Assembly (NCBI GenBank): GCA_947479055.1
Contig: CANJYE010000005.1
Coordinates: 1-64,000 of the forward strand
Source of the DNA: Erythrobacteraceae bacterium
GTDB taxonomy: Bacteria > Pseudomonadota > Alphaproteobacteria > Sphingomonadales > Sphingomonadaceae
Direction: 5' to 3'
Length of the DNA: 64,000 nt
Shown here: positions 36,398-44,717 of the stretch, one piece after another
Numbering within the stretch: position 1 is the first letter of the stretch
Layout of the letters: each line of letters begins with the position of its first letter
Made by a program: the position numbers and the translations under genes
Notes under the pieces: model-generated
Told to the model about the DNA's origin: nothing
Database searches by the model: none
The model's input: the letters and a program-made list of their open reading frames with translations, nothing else

Positions 36398-36837
36398 TGG
36401 GTTTGACCACACTCCTGCGCAGGCTCAGGCGCGACCCGGCGGGATCCGTCGCAGTGGAATTCGCCATGCTCGGCTCAATGTTCATCGCGATGCTGCTGGC
36501 GGTGTTTCAGATCGGCATCGCCTTGCAGGCTTATAATGCAATCCGCAGCGCTTCGGCCGATGTCGCCCGCTATGCTGCCGTGCAATATCAGACCGACAAC
36601 CGGCTGACGAACACCCAGTTGCGCAATTTTGCCATGGCACGAGCCACATCCAACACCTATCTGCTCAGCGCTAACAATCTGAACGTCAGGGTGCAGGACG
36701 AAGCCGACCAGCGCATCGTCGGTGCACGCCAGATCAGGCTGACCCTGGACTACCAGGTGCCGACCGTGCTGGAAACCTTCGGCCTGCACAGCCCGATGCT
36801 GAGCTACACCCGCCCGATCTTCGTCGTCACTAGCTAG
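36397..36837 (+). CDS. TadE-family pilus assembly protein (copy 2)
   Basis: A 146-residue TadE-like protein with PAGSVAVEFAMLGSMFIAMLLAVFQIG near the N-terminus (the conserved glutamate before the membrane helix) and a compact domain ending LSYTRPIFVVTS. The protein appears complete. Directly after its stop lies a remnant of another TadE-like gene in a different frame. Confidence 0.82.
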   Translation: MGLTTLLRRLRRDPAGSVAVEFAMLGSMFIAMLLAVFQIGIALQAYNAIRSASADVARYAAVQYQTDNRLTNTQLRNFAMARATSNTYLLSANNLNVRVQDEADQRIVGARQIRLTLDYQVPTVLETFGLHSPMLSYTRPIFVVTS

Positions 36838-37015
36838 GGTCGGCGGCGCACGCGACGCAGTGCTTTACACGGTGACCGTCCAGTACGACCGCGCTTTCCC
36901 GCTAGCCCGGATGATCGGACTGCCGTCAGTGGTTTCGACCAGCGCGGAAACGGTGCTGCGCAACCAGCCCTATGGTTTGCAGCAATCACTCGCAACCGTG
37001 GGAAATTGCACATGA
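36838..37015 (+). pseudogene. Decayed C-terminal tail of a TadE-like gene
   Basis: The frame beginning near 36839 reads VGGARDAVLYTVTVQYDRAF, then PLARMIGLPSVVSTSAETVL and RNQPYG, to a TGA at 37013-37015. This resembles the C-terminal part of a TadE protein, but the N-terminal membrane helix is missing and the frame cannot be joined to the upstream gene, whose stop lies just before. Its TGA still overlaps the ATG of the next gene (ATGA), as expected if it was once a complete, translationally coupled gene. A recent deletion between similar TadE genes, or a sequencing frameshift, could explain it. Confidence 0.6.
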
Positions 37016-37692
37016 CGAGGCGGCTTGCCTCCGGCCTGTTGGCCCGGTTGCGCGACTGCCGCTCGGGTGTGGCAATGACCGAGTTCGCGCTCTCCGCACC
37101 GTTTTTGTTTGGCGTTGGCCTGGGCGGCATTGAAACCGCCAATCTGGCCATCACCCAGATGCAGGTCAGCCAGACCGCGATCCACATCGCCGACAACGCC
37201 TCGCGGATCGGCGACATTTCAACGCTCGAAAATCGCCGGATCTATGAAAGCGACATCAATGATGTGCTGCTCGGTTCGAACATCCAGGCGGGCCGGGCAA
37301 TCGACCTCTATCACCGTGGCAGAGTGATCGTCAGCAGCCTCGAAGTGGTGCCCGACAGCGGTGACCAGCAATATATCCACTGGCAGCGCTGCATGGGGCT
37401 CAAGCACCATGATTCGTCCTATGGCGCAGAAGGTGACGGGCTGGACGGTAGTCTTGATGGCATGGGGCTTCCGGGCGAAGAGGTCTATGCACTCGAAGGT
37501 GAAGCGGTGATCTTCGTGGAGATATCCTATGACTACAAGCCGCTGATCGGCCAGGTCTTCTCTTACGCCGATACGCTGAACGCCACCGCCGCGTTCAACG
37601 TCCGCGACAATCGCGATCTAACCCAGATCTACCAGCGGGACACCGCCGCTCCGGACGAAATCGCAACCTGCGATCAGTACAACGCGTTCTGA
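37012..37692 (+). CDS. TadE/TadG-family protein (copy 3)
   Basis: A 226-residue protein with SGVAMTEFALSAPFLFGVGLGG near the N-terminus, again with the glutamate at the edge of the membrane helix. A longer periplasmic domain follows, containing an acidic loop (GAEGDGLDGSLDGMGLPGEE) and ending in DQYNAF. The ATG at 37012 overlaps the stop of the pseudogene tail. It is the last gene of the Tad run and converges on pdhB with a six-base gap. Confidence 0.8.
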   Translation: MTRRLASGLLARLRDCRSGVAMTEFALSAPFLFGVGLGGIETANLAITQMQVSQTAIHIADNASRIGDISTLENRRIYESDINDVLLGSNIQAGRAIDLYHRGRVIVSSLEVVPDSGDQQYIHWQRCMGLKHHDSSYGAEGDGLDGSLDGMGLPGEEVYALEGEAVIFVEISYDYKPLIGQVFSYADTLNATAAFNVRDNRDLTQIYQRDTAAPDEIATCDQYNAF

Positions 37693-37698
37693 ACCAGC

Positions 37699-39069
37699 CT
37701 AACGATAGCACACCCTGCGCACCGCCTCGGCTATCCGGGAGGCGTTGATCAGGGCGATCTTTTCGAGATTGGCAGCATAGGGCAACGGCACGTCTTCGTT
37801 GCACACCCGCAGCACCGGGGCATCGAGATAATCGAAGCCGTCCTCCATGCAGATCGCTTGCACCTCGCTGGCGATCGAACACTGCGGCCAGGCCTCTTCC
37901 GCGATTACCAGGCGGTTGGTCCTGGCCAGACTCTGGAGGATCGCTTCCCGGTCAAGTGGGCGCAGCGTGCGCAGATCCAGCACTTCGGCATCGATCCCCT
38001 CGCCCGTCAGCACCTCTGCCGCTTCCAGCGCCATGCCGACACCGATCGAATAGGACACGATCGTCACATCCGAACCGGGTCGCATGATCCGCGCCTTGCC
38101 GATCGGCAGGACATGATCGTCAAGTTCGGGCAGTTCGAAATTGCGGCCATAGACGAGTTCGTTTTCGAGGAAGACCACCGGATCGTCGCAGCGGATCGCG
38201 GCTTTGAGCAGTCCTTTGGCGTCGGAGGCGTCATAGGGAGCGATCACGATCAACCCGGGAACATGGGCATACCACGGTGCATAGTTCTGGCTGTGCTGCG
38301 CGCCAACGCGGGTGGCGGCACCGTTGGGGCCACGGAACACCACCGGACAGCGCATCTGCCCGCCAGACATGTAATTGGTCTTGGCGGCGGAATTGACGAT
38401 ATGGTCGATCGCCTGCATCGCGAAGTTGAAAGTCATGAATTCGACGATCGGGCGCAAGCCGCCCATTGCCGCGCCGGTGCCGATGCCGGCAAAGCCATAT
38501 TCGGTGATCGGCGTGTCGATCACCCGCTTGGGCCCGAATTCCTCCAGCAGCCCCTGCGTGACCTTGTAGGCGCCCTGGTATTCGGCCACTTCCTCGCCCA
38601 TCACGAACACCCGGGGATCGCGCCGCATTTCCTCGGCCATGGCATCGCGCAATGCCTCGCGGACGGTGACCGTGGCCATGTTGGTGCCTGCAGGAATGAC
38701 GGGATCGGCCGCCTTCTCGCGCGGAGCAGGGGCGGGCGCAGGCCTGGCTGCGGGGGGCACTTCAGCCGGCGCCGTCGCGACCGGTCCCGGTGCGGGGGCA
38801 GCCCCCGAAGCGCTCGCTTCCCTTTCATCCTCGCCCGCCAGCGTGGCGATGACCGTGCCGACCTTCACCCCTTCGGTCCCTTCTGGCACGAGAATCCGGC
38901 CGACAGTGCCTTCGTCGATCGCTTCGAATTCCATCGTTGCCTTGTCGGTCTCGATCTCGGCTAAGATATCGCCAGCACTGACGGAATCGCCTTCGCGGAC
39001 CAGCCATCTGGCCAGCGTCCCTTCCTCCATCGTCGGGGAGAGCGCGGGCATCTTCAGTTCGATCGTCAT
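37699..39069 (-). CDS. pdhB: Pyruvate dehydrogenase E1 beta subunit with lipoyl domain
   Basis: Second subunit of the E1 decarboxylase of the pyruvate dehydrogenase complex. Residues 1-80 are a lipoyl domain with the modified lysine K43 in ETDKATMEF. An Ala/Pro linker (about 85-125) leads to the transketolase-like E1 beta domain ([15 protein letters not shown] to the end). A lipoyl domain on E1 beta is a known feature of alphaproteobacteria. Length is 456 residues. It shares one base with the pdhA stop. E2 and E3 genes are not in the window. Confidence 0.96.
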   Translation of the reverse strand: MTIELKMPALSPTMEEGTLARWLVREGDSVSAGDILAEIETDKATMEFEAIDEGTVGRILVPEGTEGVKVGTVIATLAGEDEREASASGAAPAPGPVATAPAEVPPAARPAPAPAPREKAADPVIPAGTNMATVTVREALRDAMAEEMRRDPRVFVMGEEVAEYQGAYKVTQGLLEEFGPKRVIDTPITEYGFAGIGTGAAMGGLRPIVEFMTFNFAMQAIDHIVNSAAKTNYMSGGQMRCPVVFRGPNGAATRVGAQHSQNYAPWYAHVPGLIVIAPYDASDAKGLLKAAIRCDDPVVFLENELVYGRNFELPELDDHVLPIGKARIMRPGSDVTIVSYSIGVGMALEAAEVLTGEGIDAEVLDLRTLRPLDREAILQSLARTNRLVIAEEAWPQCSIASEVQAICMEDGFDYLDAPVLRVCNEDVPLPYAANLEKIALINASRIAEAVRRVCYR

Positions 39070-40154
39070 CAGTATTCTCCCACCAGGACGTCGGTGTAGA
39101 GTTCCTTCGGATCGGGTTCGGGCGAGCTTTCGGCAAAGTCAGCGGCTTCGGCCACTTTGGCGCGGATGCGCTTGTCGATGTCCTTGAGTGCTTCCTCGCT
39201 CTTGCCCAGCGCCATCAGATCGCCTTTCAGCCGGTCGATCGGATCATTGTGCTCGCGCACGTCCTGCACTTCCTCGCGCGTGCGGTATTTCGCCGGGTCG
39301 GACATGGAGTGGCCGCGATAACGATAGGTGTTGAGTTCCATCAGCACCGGGCCATTGCCGCCACGGACATGGGCAACCGCGATCTCCGCCGCGCCGCGTA
39401 CCGCCAGCACATCCATCCCGTCCACCGCCATGCCGGGAATGCGAAAAGCCGTGCCACGCCGGTGGAAATGCGTTTCTGCCGAGCTGCGACGCACGGCCGT
39501 GCCCATGGCGTACTGGTTGTTCTCCACCACGAACACGATTGGCAGACCCCACAGGCTGGCCATGTTGTAGGTTTCGTAGACCTGCCCCTGGTTGGAGGCA
39601 CCGTCACCGAAATAGGCCACGCAGATGCCGCCATCCTCGCGATATTTATGGGCAAAAGCCAGCCCGGCGCCGAGCGGAACCTGCGCCCCGACGATGCCGT
39701 GCCCGCCGTAGAAGGCGTGGTCGGTCGAGAACATGTGCATCGAACCGCCCTTGCCATGGCTTATGCCGGCCTGCCGCCCGGTCAGTTCGGCCATGATGGT
39801 CTTGGGATCGATCCCGTAGGCGAGCATGTGGCCGTGATCGCGATAGCCGGTGATGACGCTGTCCTTGCCGGCTTGCAGCGCCGATTGCAGCCCGACCGCA
39901 ACCGCTTCCTGACCGATATAGAGATGGCAGAACCCACCGATCAACCCGAGTCCGTAGAGTTGCCCGGCCTTCTCCTCGAACCGGCGAATCAGCAGCATCT
40001 TTTCGTAGAAATCGATCATCTCGGCTTCGCTGGCCGGAAAGCGGCCCGCCGCGACATGGGCATCCTGGAGGCTGCGCAGCGCGAAATTCTCGTCCGCAAC
40101 GGTGGCTACCGGTTCGGCCCTGGACTTGCGGCTGCTGGCGGCGGGCTTGGCCAA
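39069..40154 (-). CDS. pdhA: Pyruvate dehydrogenase E1 alpha subunit
   Basis: Thiamine-diphosphate-binding subunit of pyruvate dehydrogenase E1. The ThDP motif GDGASNQG...N is visible in [19 protein letters not shown], and the phosphorylation-loop-like stretch [15 protein letters not shown] follows. Length is 361 residues. It starts at a TTG with AAGGGAAC upstream. It lies 147 bases after an ftsB-like gene on the same strand, an order seen widely in alphaproteobacteria. Confidence 0.96.
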   Translation of the reverse strand: MAKPAASSRKSRAEPVATVADENFALRSLQDAHVAAGRFPASEAEMIDFYEKMLLIRRFEEKAGQLYGLGLIGGFCHLYIGQEAVAVGLQSALQAGKDSVITGYRDHGHMLAYGIDPKTIMAELTGRQAGISHGKGGSMHMFSTDHAFYGGHGIVGAQVPLGAGLAFAHKYREDGGICVAYFGDGASNQGQVYETYNMASLWGLPIVFVVENNQYAMGTAVRRSSAETHFHRRGTAFRIPGMAVDGMDVLAVRGAAEIAVAHVRGGNGPVLMELNTYRYRGHSMSDPAKYRTREEVQDVREHNDPIDRLKGDLMALGKSEEALKDIDKRIRAKVAEAADFAESSPEPDPKELYTDVLVGEY

Positions 40155-40271
40155 GATTACGTTCCCTTCATGGCGACGGATTCGCGATCCGCCTGACTCG
40201 AAAAACGATAGTGGATCAAGCGTCGCGCAGAGGCAACGCCGGTTAGGATCGTTTGCAGCCTGGATAAAGTT

Positions 40272-40293
40272 TGCGAGAGCGGAGAATCTCGCA
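40272..40293 (-). terminator. Weak hairpin between ftsB-like gene and pdhA
   Basis: A 7-bp stem, TGCGAGA and TCTCGCA, with an eight-base loop, follows the ftsB-like stop on the minus strand and is followed by AACTTTAT. It may separate the two transcripts. There is no real T tract. Confidence 0.3.
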
Positions 40294-40301
40294 GCGACGG
40301 C

Positions 40302-40616
40302 TCAATGGTCGAGGACAATGACCACATCGTCAGGATGGGTGACGTTGAGATTCTTCCGCAGCAGCTCACCGACGAGGTCAGGATCGGCATGATCCGGGTC
40401 CAGCAGGCCAACGCGATTGCGCAGTTCGTCCCGCTGCGCTTCCAGCTTGACGATCTGTGCCCTGCGCTGGTCGAGCTGGGAGAGATTTTCGGCCCAGGCC
40501 ATCACCCCGCTCGGCCCGGCGAGCGCCAGCACGCCCAGCGTCAGCAGGACGCCGATGCTGGCCCGGCGGGTCAGTTTGTCGCGAGTCAGGCGGACGGTAG
40601 GAGTTGGCTCATTCAC
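40302..40616 (-). CDS. FtsB/DivIC-like septum formation protein
   Basis: A 104-residue bitopic protein with one membrane helix (about 20-42) followed by a coiled-coil segment (LSQLDQRRAQIVKLEAQRDEL) and a short C-terminal part (LLRKNLNVTHPDDVVIVL), the pattern of FtsB/DivIC. FtsB joins FtsL and FtsQ in the divisome. The start is a GTG. Placement just upstream of pdhA supports the assignment, as this pair is common in alphaproteobacteria. Confidence 0.82.
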   Translation of the reverse strand: MNEPTPTVRLTRDKLTRRASIGVLLTLGVLALAGPSGVMAWAENLSQLDQRRAQIVKLEAQRDELRNRVGLLDPDHADPDLVGELLRKNLNVTHPDDVVIVLDH

Positions 40617-40706
40617 AGGCGGACAGAATCACATAAGCTTGGGCGATTCAAGCCCATTCGCCATTGCGCGGGCCCGATCATGACAAATTGATGTCAATCC
40701 GCCCTC

Positions 40707-41495
40707 CTAACTCCGATCCGAATGGAACGTGCCCTCTCCGGGCATCTCGTCCTCGCGCGGGGAGCGGGTCAGGTGCATGCCGCCGCTGGTAGGGATATTG
40801 ACCCCGCTGATGTAATGCGGCCCGGCCAGCATCGCCACGATTCGCCCGAAATCGTCCGGCACGCCGACCCGGCGCAACGCAATCTCGCGCTCGAACACTT
40901 CCTCCGTGCCCGGCACCGAGAAGATGTGCGCGGCAAGATCGGTCTTGATCGGGCCGGGCAGGATCGAGTTCACCCGGATCCCGCGCGGCCCGTATTCCAG
41001 CGCGGCATAGCGCACGAGGCAGTCGGTTGCCGCCTTGGCGCAGGCATAGGGGAAGAAATATGGCACTGGCTGCGAGGCGCTGGAAGTGGAGATCAGCACG
41101 ATCGAGCCATCGTCGCGCATGATCGCGCCCATCTCGCGGACGAAGTTGACATGGCCCAGGAAGTTCACGTCGAGCGATTTCTGCACCAGTTCGATCGCGC
41201 AGGTGGCGATATCGCCCATCACCGGGCGGGCAGCGGAATTGACCGCGATGTCGATCCCGCCGAACGCCTGATGTGCAGCTTGCGCCAGCGCGGCGACCTG
41301 CTCCTTCTTGCCCGCATCGCAGGGCACGGCCAGCCCGCCGATCTTGGCCGCCAGTTCCTCCAGCGGTTCGCGCCGGCGCGCGGCAACCACCACTTTTGCC
41401 CCTGCCGCCGCCAGATGTTCGGCCACCGCCCAGCCCGTTCCGCCCGCCGCGGAAGCGCCCAGCACAACCGCTACCTTGCCATCCAGTGTTCCCAT
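40707..41495 (-). CDS. Short-chain dehydrogenase/reductase
   Basis: A 262-residue SDR oxidoreductase. The nucleotide-binding start is the less common form LGASAAGGTGWAVAE, VNSAARP takes the place of NNAG, and the catalytic YxxxK is in PYACAKAA. The substrate is unknown. It lies just downstream of a second, only distantly similar SDR on the same strand, so both may act in one pathway, but no other pathway gene is near. Confidence 0.85.
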   Translation of the reverse strand: MGTLDGKVAVVLGASAAGGTGWAVAEHLAAAGAKVVVAARRREPLEELAAKIGGLAVPCDAGKKEQVAALAQAAHQAFGGIDIAVNSAARPVMGDIATCAIELVQKSLDVNFLGHVNFVREMGAIMRDDGSIVLISTSSASQPVPYFFPYACAKAATDCLVRYAALEYGPRGIRVNSILPGPIKTDLAAHIFSVPGTEEVFEREIALRRVGVPDDFGRIVAMLAGPHYISGVNIPTSGGMHLTRSPREDEMPGEGTFHSDRS

Positions 41496-41523
41496 GTCGC
41501 TCTCCCTTGGTGCCGTTGTGCTT

Positions 41524-42294
41524 CTATTCGAGATGCATCCCGCCGCTCGCCTCGATCACCTGTCCGGTGATCCAGCGGCCTTCGTCGGAGGCAAGGAATG
41601 CGACGACCGGGGCAATGTCGTCCGGCTTGCCGATCCGCTTGAGCGCGGCCTTGTCGCCGTAGAACTTGACCAGGGCTGGTTGTGCCATCAGCGCAGCGAT
41701 GAAATCGGTGTCGGTCGCGCCCGGCGCAACGCCATTGACAGTGATCCCGCGCGGGCCAAGCTCGACCGCGAGAGAAGCGGTGAAGCTGTTCTGCGCAGCC
41801 TTGGTCAAGGCATAGGCAATCGAGCCCGGATAGGCGGCAAGGCCCACCATCGATGTGATATTGATGATCCGCCCGCCATCGGGAATGCGCGAAATCGCCC
41901 GCTGGGTCAGCAGGAACACGCCGCGCACATTGGTGCCGATCAGATTGTCGAGCTTTTCCACGGTGACATCGCCAATCGAACCGCCTCCGCCAATTCCGGC
42001 ATTGTTGACGAGGATATCCAGCGCCTTGAAGCCATTGGCGGCCAGCCCTTCGGCCAGCGCGGCCAGCATCCGCTCGATCCCGTCAATGCTGCGCAAGTCG
42101 CCGCCAAGCACGAAAGCCGCCCCGCCCGCCTCGCGGATCATCCGCGCGGTTTCTTCCGCGCCTTCCAAGCGTTCACCATAATGGACGCCGACCGTGGCCC
42201 CGGCGCGGGCCAGTTCCAGCGCGATCTCCCGCCCGATCCCGCGCGACGCACCGGTCACAAGTGCGGATTTGCCCGCCAATTTGCCCATCATCAT
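41524..42294 (-). CDS. Short-chain dehydrogenase/reductase, classical type
   Basis: A 256-residue classical SDR with TGASRGIGREIA for cofactor binding, NNAGIGG, the catalytic serine in INITSMVG, and YALTKAA for YxxxK. It resembles 3-oxoacyl-ACP reductases in general layout, but the true substrate cannot be read from the sequence. Three possible ATGs start the frame (MMMGKLAGK). It is followed after 28 bases by the other SDR gene and preceded by tRNA-Arg. Confidence 0.88.
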   Translation of the reverse strand: MMMGKLAGKSALVTGASRGIGREIALELARAGATVGVHYGERLEGAEETARMIREAGGAAFVLGGDLRSIDGIERMLAALAEGLAANGFKALDILVNNAGIGGGGSIGDVTVEKLDNLIGTNVRGVFLLTQRAISRIPDGGRIINITSMVGLAAYPGSIAYALTKAAQNSFTASLAVELGPRGITVNGVAPGATDTDFIAALMAQPALVKFYGDKAALKRIGKPDDIAPVVAFLASDEGRWITGQVIEASGGMHLE

Positions 42295-42311
42295 CCCCGA
42301 TCCGCCAATAT

Positions 42312-42388
42312 TGGTGCGCCCGACAGGATTCGAACCTGTGGCCCCCAGATTAGGAATCTGATGCTCTATCCTGCTGAGCTACGGGCGC
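42312..42388 (-). tRNA. tRNA-Arg (anticodon CCU)
   Basis: A 77-nt tRNA on the minus strand with acceptor stem GCGCCCG/CGGGCGC, encoded CCA, T arm with GGTTCGAATCC, and anticodon loop TTCCTAA giving CCU. It decodes AGG, a rare codon in this GC-rich genome. Confidence 0.95.
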
Positions 42389-42390
42389 TT

Positions 42391-42411
42391 ACGGGCCCGT
42401 TTAGGGCCCAT
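42391..42411 (-). terminator. Hairpin downstream of the DUF1178 gene
   Basis: Between the DUF1178 stop and tRNA-Arg on the minus strand, ATGGGCCC and GGGCCCGT can pair around a five-base loop (TAAAC). It is a strong GC stem but has no T tract, so terminator function is tentative. Confidence 0.35.
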
Positions 42412-42426
42412 GGATGGGAAGGGCAA

Positions 42427-42897
42427 TCAGTTGATATCGTCTGGTGGTGCAACCGGAAACAGGACCGGCATCACCGGGATGCCTTCCTCGTGCAGTTCCA
42501 TCGCCTCTTGCGCCGAGGCCTGCCCGTGGATCGGCTTCGCCTCGCTCTCGCCATAGTGCATGGCGCGCGATTCCTCGGCGAATTTGCTGCCGACCCAGTG
42601 CGAGGATTTGAGCGCTTCGGCCTGAATCGTGGCCAGTCTGGCCATCGCTTCCATCACTTCGGGTGGCGGCTTACCACCGGCAACAACCTCGCGCTTGTCC
42701 TCGCGCGCGATCGCGATCGGTAGCTGGTTGCCCTTGCGCGGCACGGCCGGGGCCATCGGCGCCTTGACGATATGCGACGAGCCGCATTGCGGACAATTGA
42801 CCAGACCCCGCTCGCACTGGCTGGCATAGTCCTGCGAGGAGGCAAACCAGCCTTCAAACCGATGTCCGGCCGGGCAGGAGAGGTCGAAAACGATCAT
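42427..42897 (-). CDS. DUF1178 family protein
   Basis: A 156-residue protein of the DUF1178 family, with SCPAGHRFEGWF at the start and a zinc-ribbon-like CPQCG near residue 37, a conserved basic middle and SKFAEESRAMHYGESEAKPIHG. No function is established. It overlaps the upstream nitrilase-family gene by four bases and belongs to the grxC-hydrolase-DUF1178 run typical of alphaproteobacteria. Confidence 0.88.
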   Translation of the reverse strand: MIVFDLSCPAGHRFEGWFASSQDYASQCERGLVNCPQCGSSHIVKAPMAPAVPRKGNQLPIAIAREDKREVVAGGKPPPEVMEAMARLATIQAEALKSSHWVGSKFAEESRAMHYGESEAKPIHGQASAQEAMELHEEGIPVMPVLFPVAPPDDIN

Positions 42898-43721
42898 TGT
42901 CGCGGCGATCTAGGCATTTCGCGGCGATTGGCAAGGCTTGGCAGTTGCGCACGCACTTCGGCAATCCGTTCGCGCGAGAGGTCGGCAAAGCCCACGCCGG
43001 GCACCTCGCCACCCATGTCGAGCAGCACTTCGCCCCAGGGATCTACCACCAGGCTGCGGCCATAAGTGGCGCGGCCATCCTGATGGGTGCCAACCTGCGC
43101 GGCGGCGATGACATAGGCGCTGGCTTCCACCGCGCGGGCCCGCAGCAGGAGGTGCCAATGCGCCTGACCGGTCGGGACGGTGAACGAGGCCGGGACAGCG
43201 ATCGCATCGCAGGCAAGATCACCCAGCGCCCCGAACAGCGCGGGAAAGCGCATGTCATAGCAGATCGTCAGCCCCAGCAGGCCGAGCGGGGTCTCTACCG
43301 CGACCAGCGCCTCGCCCGGGGCATAGGCCGCGGATTCGCGCCATCTCTCACCCGTGGCAAGCTGGACATCGAACATGTGGATCTTGTCATAGCGCGCGGC
43401 GATGTTGCCATCCGGTGCGATCAGCAGCGATCGGTTGGCCCAGCGCCCATCCTCCCGCTCTACCGCCAGCGAACCGAGCGCGATCCAGATGCCCTGCTTC
43501 GCCGCCGCGTCGCGCAGCGTGGCCAGCACCGGGTTCGACGCCTCGGGCACGATATGCGCTGCTGCCCTCGCCCGGTCGCGGTCGAGCAGGCCGGACATTT
43601 CGGGCGTAAACAGCATCTGCGCCCCGCCCGCCTTGGCCTGCCCGGCGGCGGCCAGCAGCGTACGGGCGTTGTCCGCCGGATCGATCCCGGCGGTCATCTG
43701 GCACAGCGCGATACGGGTCAC
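42894..43721 (-). CDS. Nitrilase-family carbon-nitrogen hydrolase
   Basis: A 275-residue member of the nitrilase superfamily with the Glu-Lys-Cys triad visible in FTPEMSGL, DKIHMFDV and LTICYDMRFP. It resembles the Nit1/Nit2 branch, whose members repair deaminated glutathione or act as omega-amidases. Being coupled to glutaredoxin makes a glutathione-linked role attractive (inference). The GTG overlaps the grxC stop (GTGA). Confidence 0.88.
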   Translation of the reverse strand: MTRIALCQMTAGIDPADNARTLLAAAGQAKAGGAQMLFTPEMSGLLDRDRARAAAHIVPEASNPVLATLRDAAAKQGIWIALGSLAVEREDGRWANRSLLIAPDGNIAARYDKIHMFDVQLATGERWRESAAYAPGEALVAVETPLGLLGLTICYDMRFPALFGALGDLACDAIAVPASFTVPTGQAHWHLLLRARAVEASAYVIAAAQVGTHQDGRATYGRSLVVDPWGEVLLDMGGEVPGVGFADLSRERIAEVRAQLPSLANRREMPRSPRQ

Positions 43722-43978
43722 TGAACCCCGAGCAGCGGGTCGAGCCGCCCGGCGCGGTCAAGCGCCATCAGCTCGTCACAGCCGCCGACCGCAGCGCCAT
43801 CGATGAAGATCTGCGGCACGGTATAGGCATCGGGCACTCGCTCACGCATTTCGCGCGCTTTCGGGCCGCCGAGGGTGATGTCATATTCCTCGAAGGCCAC
43901 ACCCTTGCCGGAGAGCAGCTGCTTGGCCCGGTGGCAATAGCCGCAGAGCGCCTTGGTATAAATCTCGACATGCGCCAT
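43718..43978 (-). CDS. grxC: Glutaredoxin 3
   Basis: An 86-residue dithiol glutaredoxin with the redox site C12-G-Y-C15, TVPQIFID (cis-proline loop) and GGCDEL for glutathione binding. It reduces disulfides at the expense of glutathione. It is the first gene of a three-gene run with a nitrilase-family hydrolase and a DUF1178 protein. A comF-like gene often found upstream in relatives is absent; a divergent hsp20 gene lies there instead. Confidence 0.95.
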   Translation of the reverse strand: MAHVEIYTKALCGYCHRAKQLLSGKGVAFEEYDITLGGPKAREMRERVPDAYTVPQIFIDGAAVGGCDELMALDRAGRLDPLLGVQ

Positions 43979-44029
43979 CTTGGCGGAAACTCCTTGAACT
44001 TTATGGTGTTATGAGTGCGCATTGGCCCT

Positions 44030-44058
44030 CTTGAAACACCAGTCGGGAGACATATCTA
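44030..44058 (+). promoter_or_regulatory. Sigma-32-type heat-shock promoter for hsp20
   Basis: CTTGAAA (44030-44036) and CATATCTA (44051-44058) fit the alphaproteobacterial RpoH pattern CTTG, 17 bases, CYTATNT, with one mismatch. The spacing from CTTG to the -10 element is exactly 17. Transcription would begin near 44065, leaving a leader of about 118 bases before the hsp20 ATG. Confidence 0.7.
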
Positions 44059-44064
44059 ATCACT

Positions 44065-44182
44065 GTGCCATGCGCCGCAAGCCTGTCCTGAGCGAAGGTG
44101 GAAAGGCGTGACACACAAACCGCAGGGATGCCGGCCCGCCGGGTCCCGTTTGTCAGATTGCTCAATAGAGGATTTGCGAAAG
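44065..44182 (+). promoter_or_regulatory. ROSE-type RNA thermometer in the hsp20 leader
   Basis: The leader ends in a hairpin that hides the ribosome site. UUGCU (44158-44162) pairs with AGGA (44169-44172) leaving G44160 bulged, the hallmark of ROSE elements. The stem extends outward through C54-G76, A55-U75, G56-U74 and A57-U73 (all 441xx), with the loop CAAUAG. A second GC-rich stem can form at 44131-44142. Leader length and the gene type (small heat-shock protein) also fit. Heating would melt the stem and free the ribosome site. Confidence 0.7.
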
Positions 44183-44653
44183 ATGAACCGTTTTGATTTT
44201 ACCCCCTATCGCCGCAACATGGTTGGCTTCGATCGCCTGTTCGACATGCTCGAAGGCAATGCCCGGCCCAACAGCGGCGACAATTATCCCCCCTTCAATA
44301 TCGAGCGGCGTGGACAGGATGCCTATCGCATCACTCTCGCCATCGCCGGCTTCAAACCCGCCGATCTCGACATTGTCGCCCAGCAGAACCTGCTGGTGAT
44401 CAAGGGCGCGAAGAAGGAAGAAGGGTCCGACGGCGAATTCCTCCATGTCGGCATCGCCAACCGCGGCTTTGAACGCCGCTTCGAACTGGCCGATTTCGTC
44501 CGGGTGGAAAACGCCGACCTGGCCGACGGCCTGCTGGTGATCGATCTGGTGCGCGAAGTGCCCGAAGCGATGAAGCCGAAGAAGATCGCCATCGGCGGGC
44601 AGAAAGTGCTCGAAGTGGTCAAGACCGACGAGGACCAGGCCAACGCGGCCTGA
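44183..44653 (+). CDS. Small heat-shock protein, Hsp20/IbpA type
   Basis: ATP-independent holdase that binds unfolding proteins. The 156-residue protein has an N-terminal arm (MNRFDFTPYRRNMVGFDRLF), an alpha-crystallin domain at about 35-130 (YPPFNIERRGQDAYRITLAIAG to LLVIDLVREVP) and the C-terminal I-A-I contact motif (KKIAIGG). The ATG at 44183 matches IbpA-type starts; an upstream extension to 44108 falls inside the leader. It has a heat-shock promoter, a ROSE-like leader and a strong terminator, so it is a single-gene transcript. Confidence 0.95.
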   Translation: MNRFDFTPYRRNMVGFDRLFDMLEGNARPNSGDNYPPFNIERRGQDAYRITLAIAGFKPADLDIVAQQNLLVIKGAKKEEGSDGEFLHVGIANRGFERRFELADFVRVENADLADGLLVIDLVREVPEAMKPKKIAIGGQKVLEVVKTDEDQANAA

Positions 44654-44681
44654 TCCATCGGGGATTTTCTCTTGATGAACG

Positions 44682-44710
44682 GGGCGGTCCGATCCGGGGC
44701 CGCCCTTTTT
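44682..44710 (+). terminator. Rho-independent terminator of hsp20
   Basis: A 9-bp GC-rich stem (GGGCGGTCC, 44682-44690, with GGCCGCCC-type right arm 44697-44705, one G-U pair) and a six-base loop is followed directly by TTTTT (44706-44710). Confidence 0.85.
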
Positions 44711-44717
44711 GCGCGGA

